This document shows, one piece after another, positions 42,308 through 50,113 of a stretch of 64,000 nt of DNA. The position numbers and the translations under genes are program-made. The notes below the pieces were generated by a model that was not told the origin of the DNA, did not search any database, and saw only the letters and a list, made by a program, of their open reading frames with translations. The DNA is from JAHELQ01 sp964491915 (GTDB taxonomy: Bacteria; Acidobacteriota; Aminicenantia; UBA2199), in NCBI GenBank assembly GCA_964491915.1, contig CAZBHS010000008.1, positions 1-64,000 on the forward strand. The letters run 5' to 3'. Every line of letters begins with the position of its first letter. The stretch's first letter is position 1.

Positions 42308-43441
42308 GTGAAATCTCCGTTTCAATTTGGTCGTATTGTGACTGAGGAGGCGTTTACCAACCGGACGAAAGAGATCGAGCGGTTGAAATCCAATATAGAG
42401 AATAATGTGCATACCATGTTGATCTCGCCCCGGCGTTGGGGGAAGTCTTCGCTGGTTAAAAAGACGGCTGGGGATGTCGAGCGGGAGAACCGGGGGATGC
42501 GGTTTTGTTTTATCGACTTGTTCAGGATCCGGGATGAAGAGGAGTTTTACGCCGGCTTTGCCAACGCGTTGGTGAAGGCTACGTCGTCTAAGGCTGAGGA
42601 GTGGATCTCTTTGTCGAAGGCGTTGTTCAAGAGGATTACGCCCAGGATATCGATGGGAACCGATCCGGCCAACGATTTTGAAATCAATTTCGATATGGAC
42701 TCCATCAAAAAGAGTTATGAGGAGATTCTCGATTTGCCGGAACGGATCGCGGAGAAGAAAGGGATTCAGGTTGTCGTGTGCATCGACGAGTTTCAGAATC
42801 TGGGGAGTTTTGAGGAGCCGTTGCTGTTTCAGAAGCGGTTGCGGTCGGCATGGCAGCATCACCGGAATGTGACCTATATTTTGTACGGGTCCAAGCGGCA
42901 TATGCTGATGGAACTCTTTGAGAGCCGGTCGATGCCGTTTTTCAAATTCGGGGATGTGATGTATTTGCAGAAGATTTCGCGGGAGCATTTGGTGGACTAT
43001 ATCTGCCGGTCGTTTGAGCGGACGGGCATGAGAATCTCCGGGGAGATCGCCGGGAAGATCGCGGATAGCGTGAAGTGTCATCCGTATTATTGCCAACAAT
43101 TGGCGCATCTGGTGTGGGTGGCCGCCGACACGGAAGCGGACGAAACGATCTTCGAGGAAGCGGTGGATGAGTTGCTGGAACAGAATTCCATCCTTTATCA
43201 CCGGGAGGTGGAAGCGTTGAGTCCGATGCAGTTGAGATTGCTGGAGGCGGTAGCCAGGGGAGCGGAACGGTTGACCACCGCGCAGGCAATCAATGAGTAT
43301 AATCTGGCGTCCTCCTCTAATGTGGTGCGGGTGAAAAAATCGCTGGAAAAGAAAGAGATTGTGGATATCCTCCAAGGGAAGATCGAGTTCATCGACCCGG
43401 CCTTTGAATTATGGTTCAAGAGATTCTATATATCACGTTAG
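42308..43441 (+). CDS. archaeal-type (PF01637-like) AAA ATPase
   Basis: 377 residues. F-x-N-R-x-x-E near the start (FTNRTKEIERLK), Walker A LISPRRWGKSSLV, Walker B VVCIDEFQNLG, sensor-like YILYGSKRHMLMELF, and a C-terminal winged-helix (about 310-377). This is the STAND-related ATPase family common in archaea and in mobile regions of bacteria; roles range from regulation to defence and most are unknown. No partner nuclease is fused or adjacent. The coding strand is notably G-rich. Confidence 0.85.
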   Translation: MKSPFQFGRIVTEEAFTNRTKEIERLKSNIENNVHTMLISPRRWGKSSLVKKTAGDVERENRGMRFCFIDLFRIRDEEEFYAGFANALVKATSSKAEEWISLSKALFKRITPRISMGTDPANDFEINFDMDSIKKSYEEILDLPERIAEKKGIQVVVCIDEFQNLGSFEEPLLFQKRLRSAWQHHRNVTYILYGSKRHMLMELFESRSMPFFKFGDVMYLQKISREHLVDYICRSFERTGMRISGEIAGKIADSVKCHPYYCQQLAHLVWVAADTEADETIFEEAVDELLEQNSILYHREVEALSPMQLRLLEAVARGAERLTTAQAINEYNLASSSNVVRVKKSLEKKEIVDILQGKIEFIDPAFELWFKRFYISR

Positions 43442-43518
43442 ACGGCGACTGAAATCACCTGCCACCTATCTTTTTTCTATCATTTTGCGCAAAATTTATC
43501 TTTACTCCTAGATTTTTC

Positions 43519-43547
43519 TTGACTTTTCTAATGCAACTAATTATCAT
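43519..43547 (+). promoter_or_regulatory. promoter of the RiPP cluster
   Basis: TTGACT (43519-43524), 17 bases, TATCAT (43542-43547), 50 bases before the precursor ATG. The same hexamers and spacing occur at 48092-48120. Confidence 0.7.
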
Positions 43548-43597
43548 AGTTTTAGTAAACAAAATCCAATTAGAAGACTATATAGAAAGGTGAAAAA

Positions 43598-43822
43598 ATG
43601 AAAAAGTTGAAGATTAGTAAAAACCAACAGCAGAAGTTGGAAATGCTACGCACTAAATTGCAGGACGTCCTTGTCGAAAATGACGAAGAACTTGTTTATG
43701 GTGGGTATTGCTTTGAACAATGCAAAACAACCTGCGCATATTATTGTGAAGCTCTATGTTCGAACTCCTGCATGGGCATAAAAGCAGGCATGGCGATGTG
43801 CGCAACAATCACTGGATTCTAA
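43598..43822 (+). CDS. RiPP precursor peptide with CXXX repeats
   Basis: 74 residues. A charged leader (residues 1-34, ending ENDEELVY) is followed by Gly35-Gly36 and a core with cysteines at 38, 42, 46, 50, 54 and 58, exactly every fourth residue, plus a seventh at 68. The tail is hydrophobic (KAGMAMCATITGF). Leader/Gly-Gly/Cys-core is the layout of radical-SAM-modified peptides; a CXXX-repeat precursor class is, to my memory, described in protein family collections. GAAAGGTG precedes the ATG. Two maturase genes follow. Expected modification is carbon or sulfur crosslinking of the Cys residues (thioether), which is inference. No dedicated transporter or protease is in the cluster. Confidence 0.85.
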   Translation: MKKLKISKNQQQKLEMLRTKLQDVLVENDEELVYGGYCFEQCKTTCAYYCEALCSNSCMGIKAGMAMCATITGF

Positions 43823-43886
43823 GCAGCATTTCCAATCTTTATATTCAGCTTTAAGTTCATCAACTAGAAGAGGTAGTTTATTTTTC

Positions 43887-45023
43887 ATGAACACCAATAG
43901 AAGGGATGTAGTCTTAGTTATTACGAATAATTGTAATTTGAATTGTTCCTATTGTTACGAGTCACACAAAGCCACAAACGCAAAAGAAATGACCTTTTCA
44001 GTGGCGAAAGAAACTATTACTCGGTATATGACCGCGAATGACGGTTATGATTTTGTGGAATTCAATTTTTTTGGCGGCGAGCCTATGCTCGCTTTCCCTT
44101 TGATTCGAGACACAATTGATTGGTTTTATTCAAATCAGTGGGCAAAGGAGAGCGATTTTCTAATAACAACAAATGGAACAATTTTGAATGATGAGATGAA
44201 AGATTGGTTGTTTCGGAATAGAAAAAAAGTGAGTGTGGCGTTTAGTATTGACGGCACTTCGAAAGCTCACAATATTAATCGAAACAATTCATACGACCTA
44301 CTACGTCCAAACATCGATTTTTTCAAGAGCAATTGGCCGAATCAAGCCGCCAAAATGACCATTGGAGCCGATACTATTCCCTATATGGCCGAAGGCATCA
44401 TAAAGCTTGAAACAATGGGCCTAAAATTCACCGCGAACCTATCCCATGAAGACATGTGGGATAACCGAAAAGAAAAACTACTCGAAATATATGAAGAGCA
44501 ATTGTCACTATTAGTTGATTACTATGCGTCCAATACTGAAATTGAACCTGTAAAACCAATATTAGACTCTTTCCCCGAATACCTCGGTTTAGACAAAAAA
44601 GAACAAATGGGAAGGGGGAAAGAATTCGCAAAATATTGTGGAGCTGGATTCCATATACTGGCAGTTGATATTGATGGTATAGAATATCCCTGCCACAGAT
44701 TTATTCCATGGATATCAGGAAATCCTGCCCCAGGCCGGGAAAAATTCCAGGAAACTACTTGGAAACCCCAGGAATGCAGAGAATGTAAACTTTTGTACTC
44801 ATGCCCATCATGTGTCGCTCGGAACTGGTCACACAATAATGACTTTGGCTATCGAACCACATTTCATTGCGAATTCTTCAAATTGGAAGTTCTGGCATCC
44901 GCTCAGTTACAGGCAATCAAGATTCAAGGTCTCCTCGACAATAACAGTCTTACTGTTGAAGAGGCAAACAAACAGAAAATGAAATTGGACGCCATTTTTG
45001 AATTGATTGAAAACGGTGTCTAA
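43887..45023 (+). CDS. radical SAM/SPASM peptide maturase 1
   Basis: 378 residues. Radical SAM cluster motif CNLNCSYC (Cys16, 20, 23), SAM-binding NFFGGEP, TTNGTILNDEM and SIDG. The C-terminal third has SPASM/auxiliary-cluster cysteines: KYCGAG, YPCHRF, ECRECKLLYSCPSC, FHCEFF. Such enzymes make radical-based crosslinks on a precursor recognised through its leader. It lies 64 bases after the precursor and is clearly paralogous to the second maturase at 46112. Ribosome site is weak (AGAGG 15 bases away), so translation may be lower than for the precursor. Confidence 0.92.
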   Translation: MNTNRRDVVLVITNNCNLNCSYCYESHKATNAKEMTFSVAKETITRYMTANDGYDFVEFNFFGGEPMLAFPLIRDTIDWFYSNQWAKESDFLITTNGTILNDEMKDWLFRNRKKVSVAFSIDGTSKAHNINRNNSYDLLRPNIDFFKSNWPNQAAKMTIGADTIPYMAEGIIKLETMGLKFTANLSHEDMWDNRKEKLLEIYEEQLSLLVDYYASNTEIEPVKPILDSFPEYLGLDKKEQMGRGKEFAKYCGAGFHILAVDIDGIEYPCHRFIPWISGNPAPGREKFQETTWKPQECRECKLLYSCPSCVARNWSHNNDFGYRTTFHCEFFKLEVLASAQLQAIKIQGLLDNNSLTVEEANKQKMKLDAIFELIENGV

Positions 45024-45054
45024 AAGGAACGATGTCAGGACGAGGAGAGTTGGA

Positions 45055-46089
45055 GTGAGGAAAAAAACGATATTGTTTTTAATCTTTGTGTTGAGTCTGG
45101 GGCTATGGGTACATTCAGGCGTGGTAAACGTTTTTGAGCAAACCTTCAAAAATCCACATTTAATGATAGACGGACAACAGATCTATATTTGGGATAAATT
45201 TCTTAAAAAAGTATTTATCTATTCTCGATCCGGTTTCAAGAAGATATCGGAATTCGGCGGCCATGGCGAAGGTCCGGGGAAATTTCAGGCGATGACTTAT
45301 GCGGCTCAATCTTCAAATAAACTATATATCGCGGCATTTCCCAAATTATGCATATTCTCCAAAAAAGGAACATTGCTGGAAGAGCTAAAAGGACCGGTTG
45401 ACGCCGGCTCGTTTCTTCCGCTGGGGGACCGCTTCATAGGAGTTAAGTATCCATTTGCCGGGAGAAACGCAAAAAAAAGAAAAGTGGTATTTTCTTTGCA
45501 TGATTCAGATCTAGATGAGAAAAAAGAGTTTTTTGAGATTGAACTTCGAATGACCAAAGAATTCACGGGACCTAAAATAAAAGTTGAATGGCTCGAAGGT
45601 TGCCTAAAAAGAGTTGCTTACAATAACAAGTTATTTATAGGTTCCTCGGAGGATCGTTTCTATTTTGCCGTCTTTAATCAAAACGGAGATATGATCTATG
45701 AAATTGATCGCCCTTATGAAAAGATCAAGGTGACAAGCCAGCATCAGAGAAGAATAGTAGAAAAAGCCAAACAAATTGGAGGCGAAGCATGGTGGCGGCA
45801 ATTCAAAAATCGTTTTACTATAACCTTCCCGGAATATTTCCCCTCGTTTGCCGACTTTGCCATTGAGAACGACAAGTTATATGTCTTTAGATACCCGGTT
45901 GATTCAACTTGCGATGTACTAATTCTTGATCTAAAAGGAAAGCTTCTCAAAGAAAAACGCATCCAAGTCAAACTCGATGGGGAAAGTCTCCGGTTTCAAC
46001 AAGGAACATTTAAAAATGGCAATTATTATTACTTATATGACAATCCAGATACAGAAAAATGGGAACTTCACGAAGAACATATTGAATAG
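45055..46089 (+). CDS. secreted six-bladed beta-propeller protein of the RiPP cluster
   Basis: 344 residues from GTG at 45055, with GAGGAG eight bases upstream; a frame from 45007 would overlap the maturase and delay the signal peptide. Signal peptide VRKKTILFLIFVLSLGLWVHSG. Propeller hallmarks: QIYIWDKFLKKVFIYS, SEFGGHGEGPGKFQAM, LCIFSKKGTLLEEL, VLILDLKGKLLKEK. It sits between two maturases of a modified peptide, so it probably acts on, carries or receives the exported product. No enzymatic residues can be named. Confidence 0.83.
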   Translation: MRKKTILFLIFVLSLGLWVHSGVVNVFEQTFKNPHLMIDGQQIYIWDKFLKKVFIYSRSGFKKISEFGGHGEGPGKFQAMTYAAQSSNKLYIAAFPKLCIFSKKGTLLEELKGPVDAGSFLPLGDRFIGVKYPFAGRNAKKRKVVFSLHDSDLDEKKEFFEIELRMTKEFTGPKIKVEWLEGCLKRVAYNNKLFIGSSEDRFYFAVFNQNGDMIYEIDRPYEKIKVTSQHQRRIVEKAKQIGGEAWWRQFKNRFTITFPEYFPSFADFAIENDKLYVFRYPVDSTCDVLILDLKGKLLKEKRIQVKLDGESLRFQQGTFKNGNYYYLYDNPDTEKWELHEEHIE

Positions 46090-46111
46090 CGAATCCAAAT
46101 AAGAGGACCAA

Positions 46112-47290
46112 ATGCCCAGAAAAAAAACAAGCCTACGGGATAAAATAAAATCCAAACGGTTATCATTATCTTTGATCCTGACACGTGCATGCAATTTACG
46201 CTGCAAGTACTGTTATGAACCCCACTCAAACAGGAACAACGAAGTTATGAATTTTGAAGTGGCGAAGAATGCAATATCGAGATACATGAATATGAATGAT
46301 AATTTTGAGGAAGTGGAAATCGAGTTTTTCGGTGGAGAACCTTTCCTTTGCTTCCATCTTATCATGGATATTGTCGAGTGGTTTCATACTCAAAAGTGGA
46401 AAAAGGGGCATATTTTTTTCATTGGTACAAATGGAACCATTTTAACCGACGAGATGAAGGAATGGCTCCTAAAAAACAAAGAAGAAGTATGCGTCGCTTA
46501 TAGTATTGATGGGTCAGAGCAAGCACACAACATGGGCCGCGATAACTCATACGACATGGTAATGAAAAATCTCCCATTTTTTAAAAATCTCTGGCCCAAT
46601 CAACCGACCAAAATGACAATTACCTCAGATACTATTCCCTATATTGCGGAGAGTATTATTCATCTGGAGGAATTGGATATTCTATTTTCAGCGAATTTTG
46701 TCTACGAAGATGTGTGGGGAAGTCCTGACAATAAAGAAAAACTATTGCAACTCTTCAATGAACAACTGTCATTACTTGTAGAGTATTATCTAAAGCATCC
46801 CGAGTTAGTGCCCGTGAGTCCATTATTCCCTGAATTGCCAGAATATATAGGCAACCCGAATTTCAACAAGGACAAAAACCATCGTGAAGCAAAGTACTGT
46901 GGCGCGGGCAAAACGATGGTAGCAATCGACGTCGATGGAACGATTCTCCCTTGTCACCGTTTCTCTCAATGGGTGACCAATCGACCGCTTCCCGATACGG
47001 ACGTAAATCGTTACAAAGAATGGAAAAACGATAAGTGCCTCTCATGTAAGCTATTAAGGTCTTGCCCCACCTGCATAGGATTCAATTGGGAGATTAATGG
47101 AGATCCAACCATGCGAACCGATTTTCATTGCGAGACTTACAAACTCGGTATCATTGCGTCGGCCCAGATTGAAGTCGCTCGAATCGCTCAAAAATCGGAA
47201 GAGGAATTGGCAAGTATGACACCAAAGGAGCAATCCGACTTAAAAAAAAGGGTGGAGATGCTATTCTCACTGATAGAAGAAGGAATATAA
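46112..47290 (+). CDS. radical SAM/SPASM peptide maturase 2
   Basis: 392 residues. Radical SAM motif CNLRCKYC (Cys27, 31, 34), EFFGGEP, TNGTILTDEM, SIDGSEQAHNMGRDNSYD, and auxiliary cysteines in KYCGAG, LPCHRF, CLSCKLLRSCPTC, FHCETY. Paralogue of maturase 1 with the same WPNQ-x-x-KMTI and DTIPY-x-AE-x-I-x-LE blocks; the N-terminus is about 11 residues longer and basic. AAGAGGA precedes the ATG. Two maturases for one visible precursor suggest successive steps, or a second peptide elsewhere. Confidence 0.92.
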   Translation: MPRKKTSLRDKIKSKRLSLSLILTRACNLRCKYCYEPHSNRNNEVMNFEVAKNAISRYMNMNDNFEEVEIEFFGGEPFLCFHLIMDIVEWFHTQKWKKGHIFFIGTNGTILTDEMKEWLLKNKEEVCVAYSIDGSEQAHNMGRDNSYDMVMKNLPFFKNLWPNQPTKMTITSDTIPYIAESIIHLEELDILFSANFVYEDVWGSPDNKEKLLQLFNEQLSLLVEYYLKHPELVPVSPLFPELPEYIGNPNFNKDKNHREAKYCGAGKTMVAIDVDGTILPCHRFSQWVTNRPLPDTDVNRYKEWKNDKCLSCKLLRSCPTCIGFNWEINGDPTMRTDFHCETYKLGIIASAQIEVARIAQKSEEELASMTPKEQSDLKKRVEMLFSLIEEGI

Positions 47291-47309
47291 ATCAGGAATT
47301 TATATCTGT

Positions 47310-47609
47310 CTACTTTGAAAAGGTAATATCACTAATCTTTCCCTGCCTTTCAAGGTCCGCCCTTATTCTGCCATATACTTCGGACGCCCTATCATCGAAT
47401 GAAAAAGACTGGAACTGTTCGCAAAATTCTCTTTGAATTTTGAGTGTTTTCTGGGGATTGCCGCTTTTGTGAGCTCCATAGAGAAGTTCGGCTTTCACTA
47501 CAGAGCATAGAGCCACTTCATCCGGATCGAGAGAAAGTAATTTGTCAATTATATTTTTCGCTCTCTTGTTTAAGAACTTTATACAAACATTGGTGTCGAG
47601 AAGATACAT
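47310..47609 (-). pseudogene. VapC-type PIN-domain toxin, C-terminally truncated
   Basis: 99 residues where about 130 are usual. The N-terminus MYLLDTNVCIKFLN has the first catalytic Asp and VKAELLYGAHKSG the Glu. The reading stops after LERQGKISDITFSK, before the ND-x-x-IAA helix and the VT-x-N segment that supply the remaining acidic residues. It stops 20 bases from the end of the second maturase gene, so arrival of the RiPP cluster may have cut it. Probably inactive as an RNase. Confidence 0.75.
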
Positions 47610-47869
47610 TATTCCAGTTCTTCCCTGTCCTCAAAACATCCTTGGTCTCCTCTCTCGATTGGAGTATCTGATAGAGAACCGGCATATGTCTCGACAAATT
47701 TTTTCCATTTCTTTTTGCGAGCGACGCAATCTGAAGTATCAGTTTCCGATATGTTAAAATCATCCGGTTCTTCGAATGTCTTTATTATCTTATACAATTT
47801 CACTAGATATTTATCGTCGACTTTATCGATCTCTCTCTTTATTATTTCTCTGTTTATCATCATTGTCAT
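47609..47869 (-). CDS. antitoxin partner of the truncated VapC
   Basis: 86 residues; its TAA shares one base with the ATG of the toxin gene (TAATG), a typical coupled pair. N-terminal helix NREIIKREIDKVDDKYLVKL resembles short DUF2281-like antitoxins; the C-terminus is acidic (GDQGCFEDREELE). No ribbon-helix-helix or AbrB motif is clear. As the toxin is damaged, it may be a relic. Confidence 0.65.
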   Translation of the reverse strand: MTMMINREIIKREIDKVDDKYLVKLYKIIKTFEEPDDFNISETDTSDCVARKKKWKKFVETYAGSLSDTPIERGDQGCFEDREELE

Positions 47870-48194
47870 ATATCTCTTAGTTCAATATTAATTTACTATC
47901 TTTTTTCTGATTTTTCAAGTCAAACCCTAATTTTATAGGTAAATTTGGTAAATAGACCCTCGCTAGCCATTAAATCGGTAAGAACAAGTAGTTATGTAGG
48001 GCGGAATTTTTTTTGATTTTTTTTGGGTTGGTTTGTTGGTGGTTTTGGGGGATTTTGGGCTTTTTTTTGGGGGGAATTGTTTTTTTGGGGGTTGACTATG
48101 TAGGATTTATATTGTATCATTGCTATGTAAGTTGAATGTAGCTACTAGGTAGTACTTATTTGACTTGCTAAATTAAAATTAAAGGAGATTTATT
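47870..48194. other. intergenic region with a G/T-only-like tract
   Basis: About 325 bases. 48001-48097 on the plus strand is almost entirely G and T with several runs of four to eight G, capable of G-quadruplex formation. Ends in a promoter. Confidence 0.5.
48092..48120 (+). promoter_or_regulatory. promoter of the gene at 48195
   Basis: TTGACT (48092-48097), 17 bases, TATCAT (48115-48120): same hexamers as the RiPP promoter. Confidence 0.65.
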
Positions 48195-48515
48195 ATGAGT
48201 TTAAAACATTTTACCACTGGAGAAAGGCTGGATGCCTTGCGTGTGATGCTGGAAGGAATTGCCTTGCATCGGGAGGAGATGGCGGCTATTGGGATTAGCG
48301 ACGCCATGATTCAGGAAGTGACGGACCAGAAGACGCTGGTTGAGTCCTCGGATGTGAAGCAGGAGCAATTGAAGGCGAAGTTGAAGGTTGCCACAGACCA
48401 GGTGCGAGCCGAGATGAAAACTTTGTGGCGACAATACAGTAAATTACGTAAGATCTTGAAGGCGTTTTATCCGCAGAGGTTCTGGTTGACCTTCGGCATC
48501 GGGGCGAAGCGATGA
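48195..48515 (+). CDS. helical protein of unknown function
   Basis: 106 residues, predicted coiled and helical (VKQEQLKAKLKVATDQVRAEMKTLW), basic C-terminus, no signal peptide. AAAGGAGA precedes the ATG and a good promoter lies 75 bases upstream. Family not recognised. The pattern of a helical stretch ending in YPQRFWLTFGIGAKR is similar to small proteins found repeatedly in some genomes, but I cannot name it. Confidence 0.55.
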   Translation: MSLKHFTTGERLDALRVMLEGIALHREEMAAIGISDAMIQEVTDQKTLVESSDVKQEQLKAKLKVATDQVRAEMKTLWRQYSKLRKILKAFYPQRFWLTFGIGAKR

Positions 48516-48527
48516 TCGCGGCGTGGA

Positions 48528-48740
48528 ATGGATGATTCGGTGAAAAACATGAAACAAATCATCAAAAGATTGCTGAACATTGTTTTAGGCAGCCGCTTTT
48601 TTAAGCGCTGGATGCGCGGATTCGGCTGCGATACGAGCGTTCCTCTCCCCCGCCCGGCTGGAGATTCCGGTGGCGAGCGGCAAAAGGTCTGTGTTTTTTT
48701 GGTTGTAGAATTACATAATTATCACCTAGGCGAGACCTGA
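48528..48740 (+). CDS. doubtful small ORF
   Basis: 70 codons after the previous gene, without a clear ribosome site. The first 30 residues are basic and amphipathic (MKQIIKRLLNIVLGSRFFKR), the rest looks unstructured. It may be chance. Confidence 0.2.
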   Translation: MDDSVKNMKQIIKRLLNIVLGSRFFKRWMRGFGCDTSVPLPRPAGDSGGERQKVCVFLVVELHNYHLGET

Positions 48741-48762
48741 TAATTTGTGCTGAAAGAAAAAA

Positions 48763-48791
48763 GATGGCGCCGGTGTTCAGCCGGCGCCGTC
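48763..48791. terminator. strong GC-rich hairpin
   Basis: GGCGCCGG (48766-48773) and CCGGCGCC (48781-48788), extended by three pairs, with a seven-base loop. An A-run precedes it on the plus strand, so it is a better intrinsic terminator for minus-strand transcripts. Confidence 0.55.
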
Positions 48792-48806
48792 ATTTAGGAG
48801 CTATAG

Positions 48807-49010
48807 ATGAATGATATTAGGATTGAAGAGAAACGGATGATGCAAGAGATTGCCGGGCGGATCAAGGAGGTCCGGGATCGGTTGGGAATGCGGTGGTTGC
48901 GGTTGTCCGCCTATTTGGGGATTTCGCTGGATTGGTTGAGGGTGGGGTCGTCGAAGAGTTCGATGAAGAATTTGACGTGCTGGGGTAGGTTTTCCTTCAA
49001 TTGCATGTAA
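48807..49010 (+). pseudogene. fragment of an XRE-type regulator
   Basis: The first 45 codons read like the start of a helix-turn-helix protein (EIAGRIKEVRDRLGMRW, then LRLSAYLGISLDWL); after that the frame runs antisense into the Fe-S protein gene and ends. No recognition helix pair remains. A truncated relic is the simplest reading. Confidence 0.4.
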
Positions 49011-50080
49011 CAGCCGGGGCAGGAGGTGACGACTGTGGAGGCGTTGTTTTTTTCGAAGACTTGCTGGCGGCGGTCCAGGATTTGGCGGGATGTTTTGGGG
49101 AAGCCGATGCTGAAGAAGCCGCCGAAGCCGCAACAATAGGTGGAGGTGTCGTCAACGTAATCGTCTCCCAATTGGCGCAGGAAGTGGCGGGGTTGTTCTT
49201 TGATGTTGTGGGACTTGAGGTTGTGGCAGGGGTCGTGGTAGGTGATTTTTCCGTTGTTCTGGGCCAGGATCTGTTTGGTGATGGGGGCGTCTTTGCAAAA
49301 ATCGAAGAGGAATTCGGTGAGTTCGAGAATCTTGGTGTCCTGGAGGTTGTAGTATTCCTTGATGGCGGAGACGCCGCTGCCGCAGGGGATCACCAGGTAG
49401 TCGAAGTTGTATTTTTCGAAGACCCTGGTGTTCTTGTCGCGGAATGTGCTGAATTTGTCTTGCCAGCCGGTGGAGAGGAAGGGGAAACCGCAACATTGAA
49501 GGTCTTTGGGCAGGGCCACGGAAAAGCCCTGGTTTTCCAGGAAGAGTTTGATTTTCACCAGGAGATGGGAGTAGAATTTCGATAGGACGCAACCGGGGAA
49601 GAGGAGGATGTCGTAGTGTTTTTTGGTGTCGCGGGCATAGTGTTTGCGCAAAGACTTGTTCTTGACTTTGGGGAGGGTGAGAAAGCGGGAGAGGGGAGTT
49701 CTGGCGGCGAGGCCCATGGCCCAGGCCATGTGCTTGAAGAGTTTGGTCTGGTACATGGTGAGGATGAATTTCTTGATGAGGGGCAGGCGGCCGTGGTCGA
49801 AGATTTGCCGCCGGTATTCCAGCATCATGGGGACGAATTCCACTTTGTTGGTGCAGATGGCCTGGCAACTACCGCAGACCAGGCATTTGGAGACCAGTTG
49901 CTTGTTCAGGGGGTTGGGAGAGAGTTCTTCGTTCATCACCCCTTTGATGATGTTGATTTTGCCGCGGGGGGCGTTGGGTTCGATTTTATCTGCGTTGTAG
50001 ACCGGGCAGGCGAAGAGGCAATTGCCGCAGGAGGAGCAGACTTTCGAAATGTCGTTTATGTCGAATGTTTTTTCGTTCAT
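48911..50080 (-). CDS. GlcF/LutA-like Fe-S oxidoreductase subunit
   Basis: 389 residues. Two 4Fe-4S ferredoxin motifs at the N-terminus (CSSCGNCLFACP and CLVCGSCQAICT), then two CCG domains: PGCVLSKFYSH with LQCCGFPFLSTG, and DPCHNLKSH with STYCCGFGGFF, plus SCPGCYMQLK. This is the electron-transfer subunit type of glycolate, lactate or glycerol-3-phosphate oxidases and heterodisulfide reductases. The flavoprotein partner (GlcD-like) is not adjacent, so the substrate is open. Cytoplasmic or membrane-associated. Alone on the minus strand ahead of the glycosyltransferases' direction of transcription. Confidence 0.9.
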   Translation of the reverse strand: MNEKTFDINDISKVCSSCGNCLFACPVYNADKIEPNAPRGKINIIKGVMNEELSPNPLNKQLVSKCLVCGSCQAICTNKVEFVPMMLEYRRQIFDHGRLPLIKKFILTMYQTKLFKHMAWAMGLAARTPLSRFLTLPKVKNKSLRKHYARDTKKHYDILLFPGCVLSKFYSHLLVKIKLFLENQGFSVALPKDLQCCGFPFLSTGWQDKFSTFRDKNTRVFEKYNFDYLVIPCGSGVSAIKEYYNLQDTKILELTEFLFDFCKDAPITKQILAQNNGKITYHDPCHNLKSHNIKEQPRHFLRQLGDDYVDDTSTYCCGFGGFFSIGFPKTSRQILDRRQQVFEKNNASTVVTSCPGCYMQLKENLPQHVKFFIELFDDPTLNQSSEIPK

Positions 50081-50113
50081 TGTGTTTGTTTTTTTGTTTG
50101 TACGGCGGGGCCG

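Noticed and set aside
42269..43375. 368-codon minus-strand frame opposite the ATPase gene
   Set aside because: Antisense of a gene with Walker A and B motifs; the reverse product is Arg/His/Pro-rich without domain signs.
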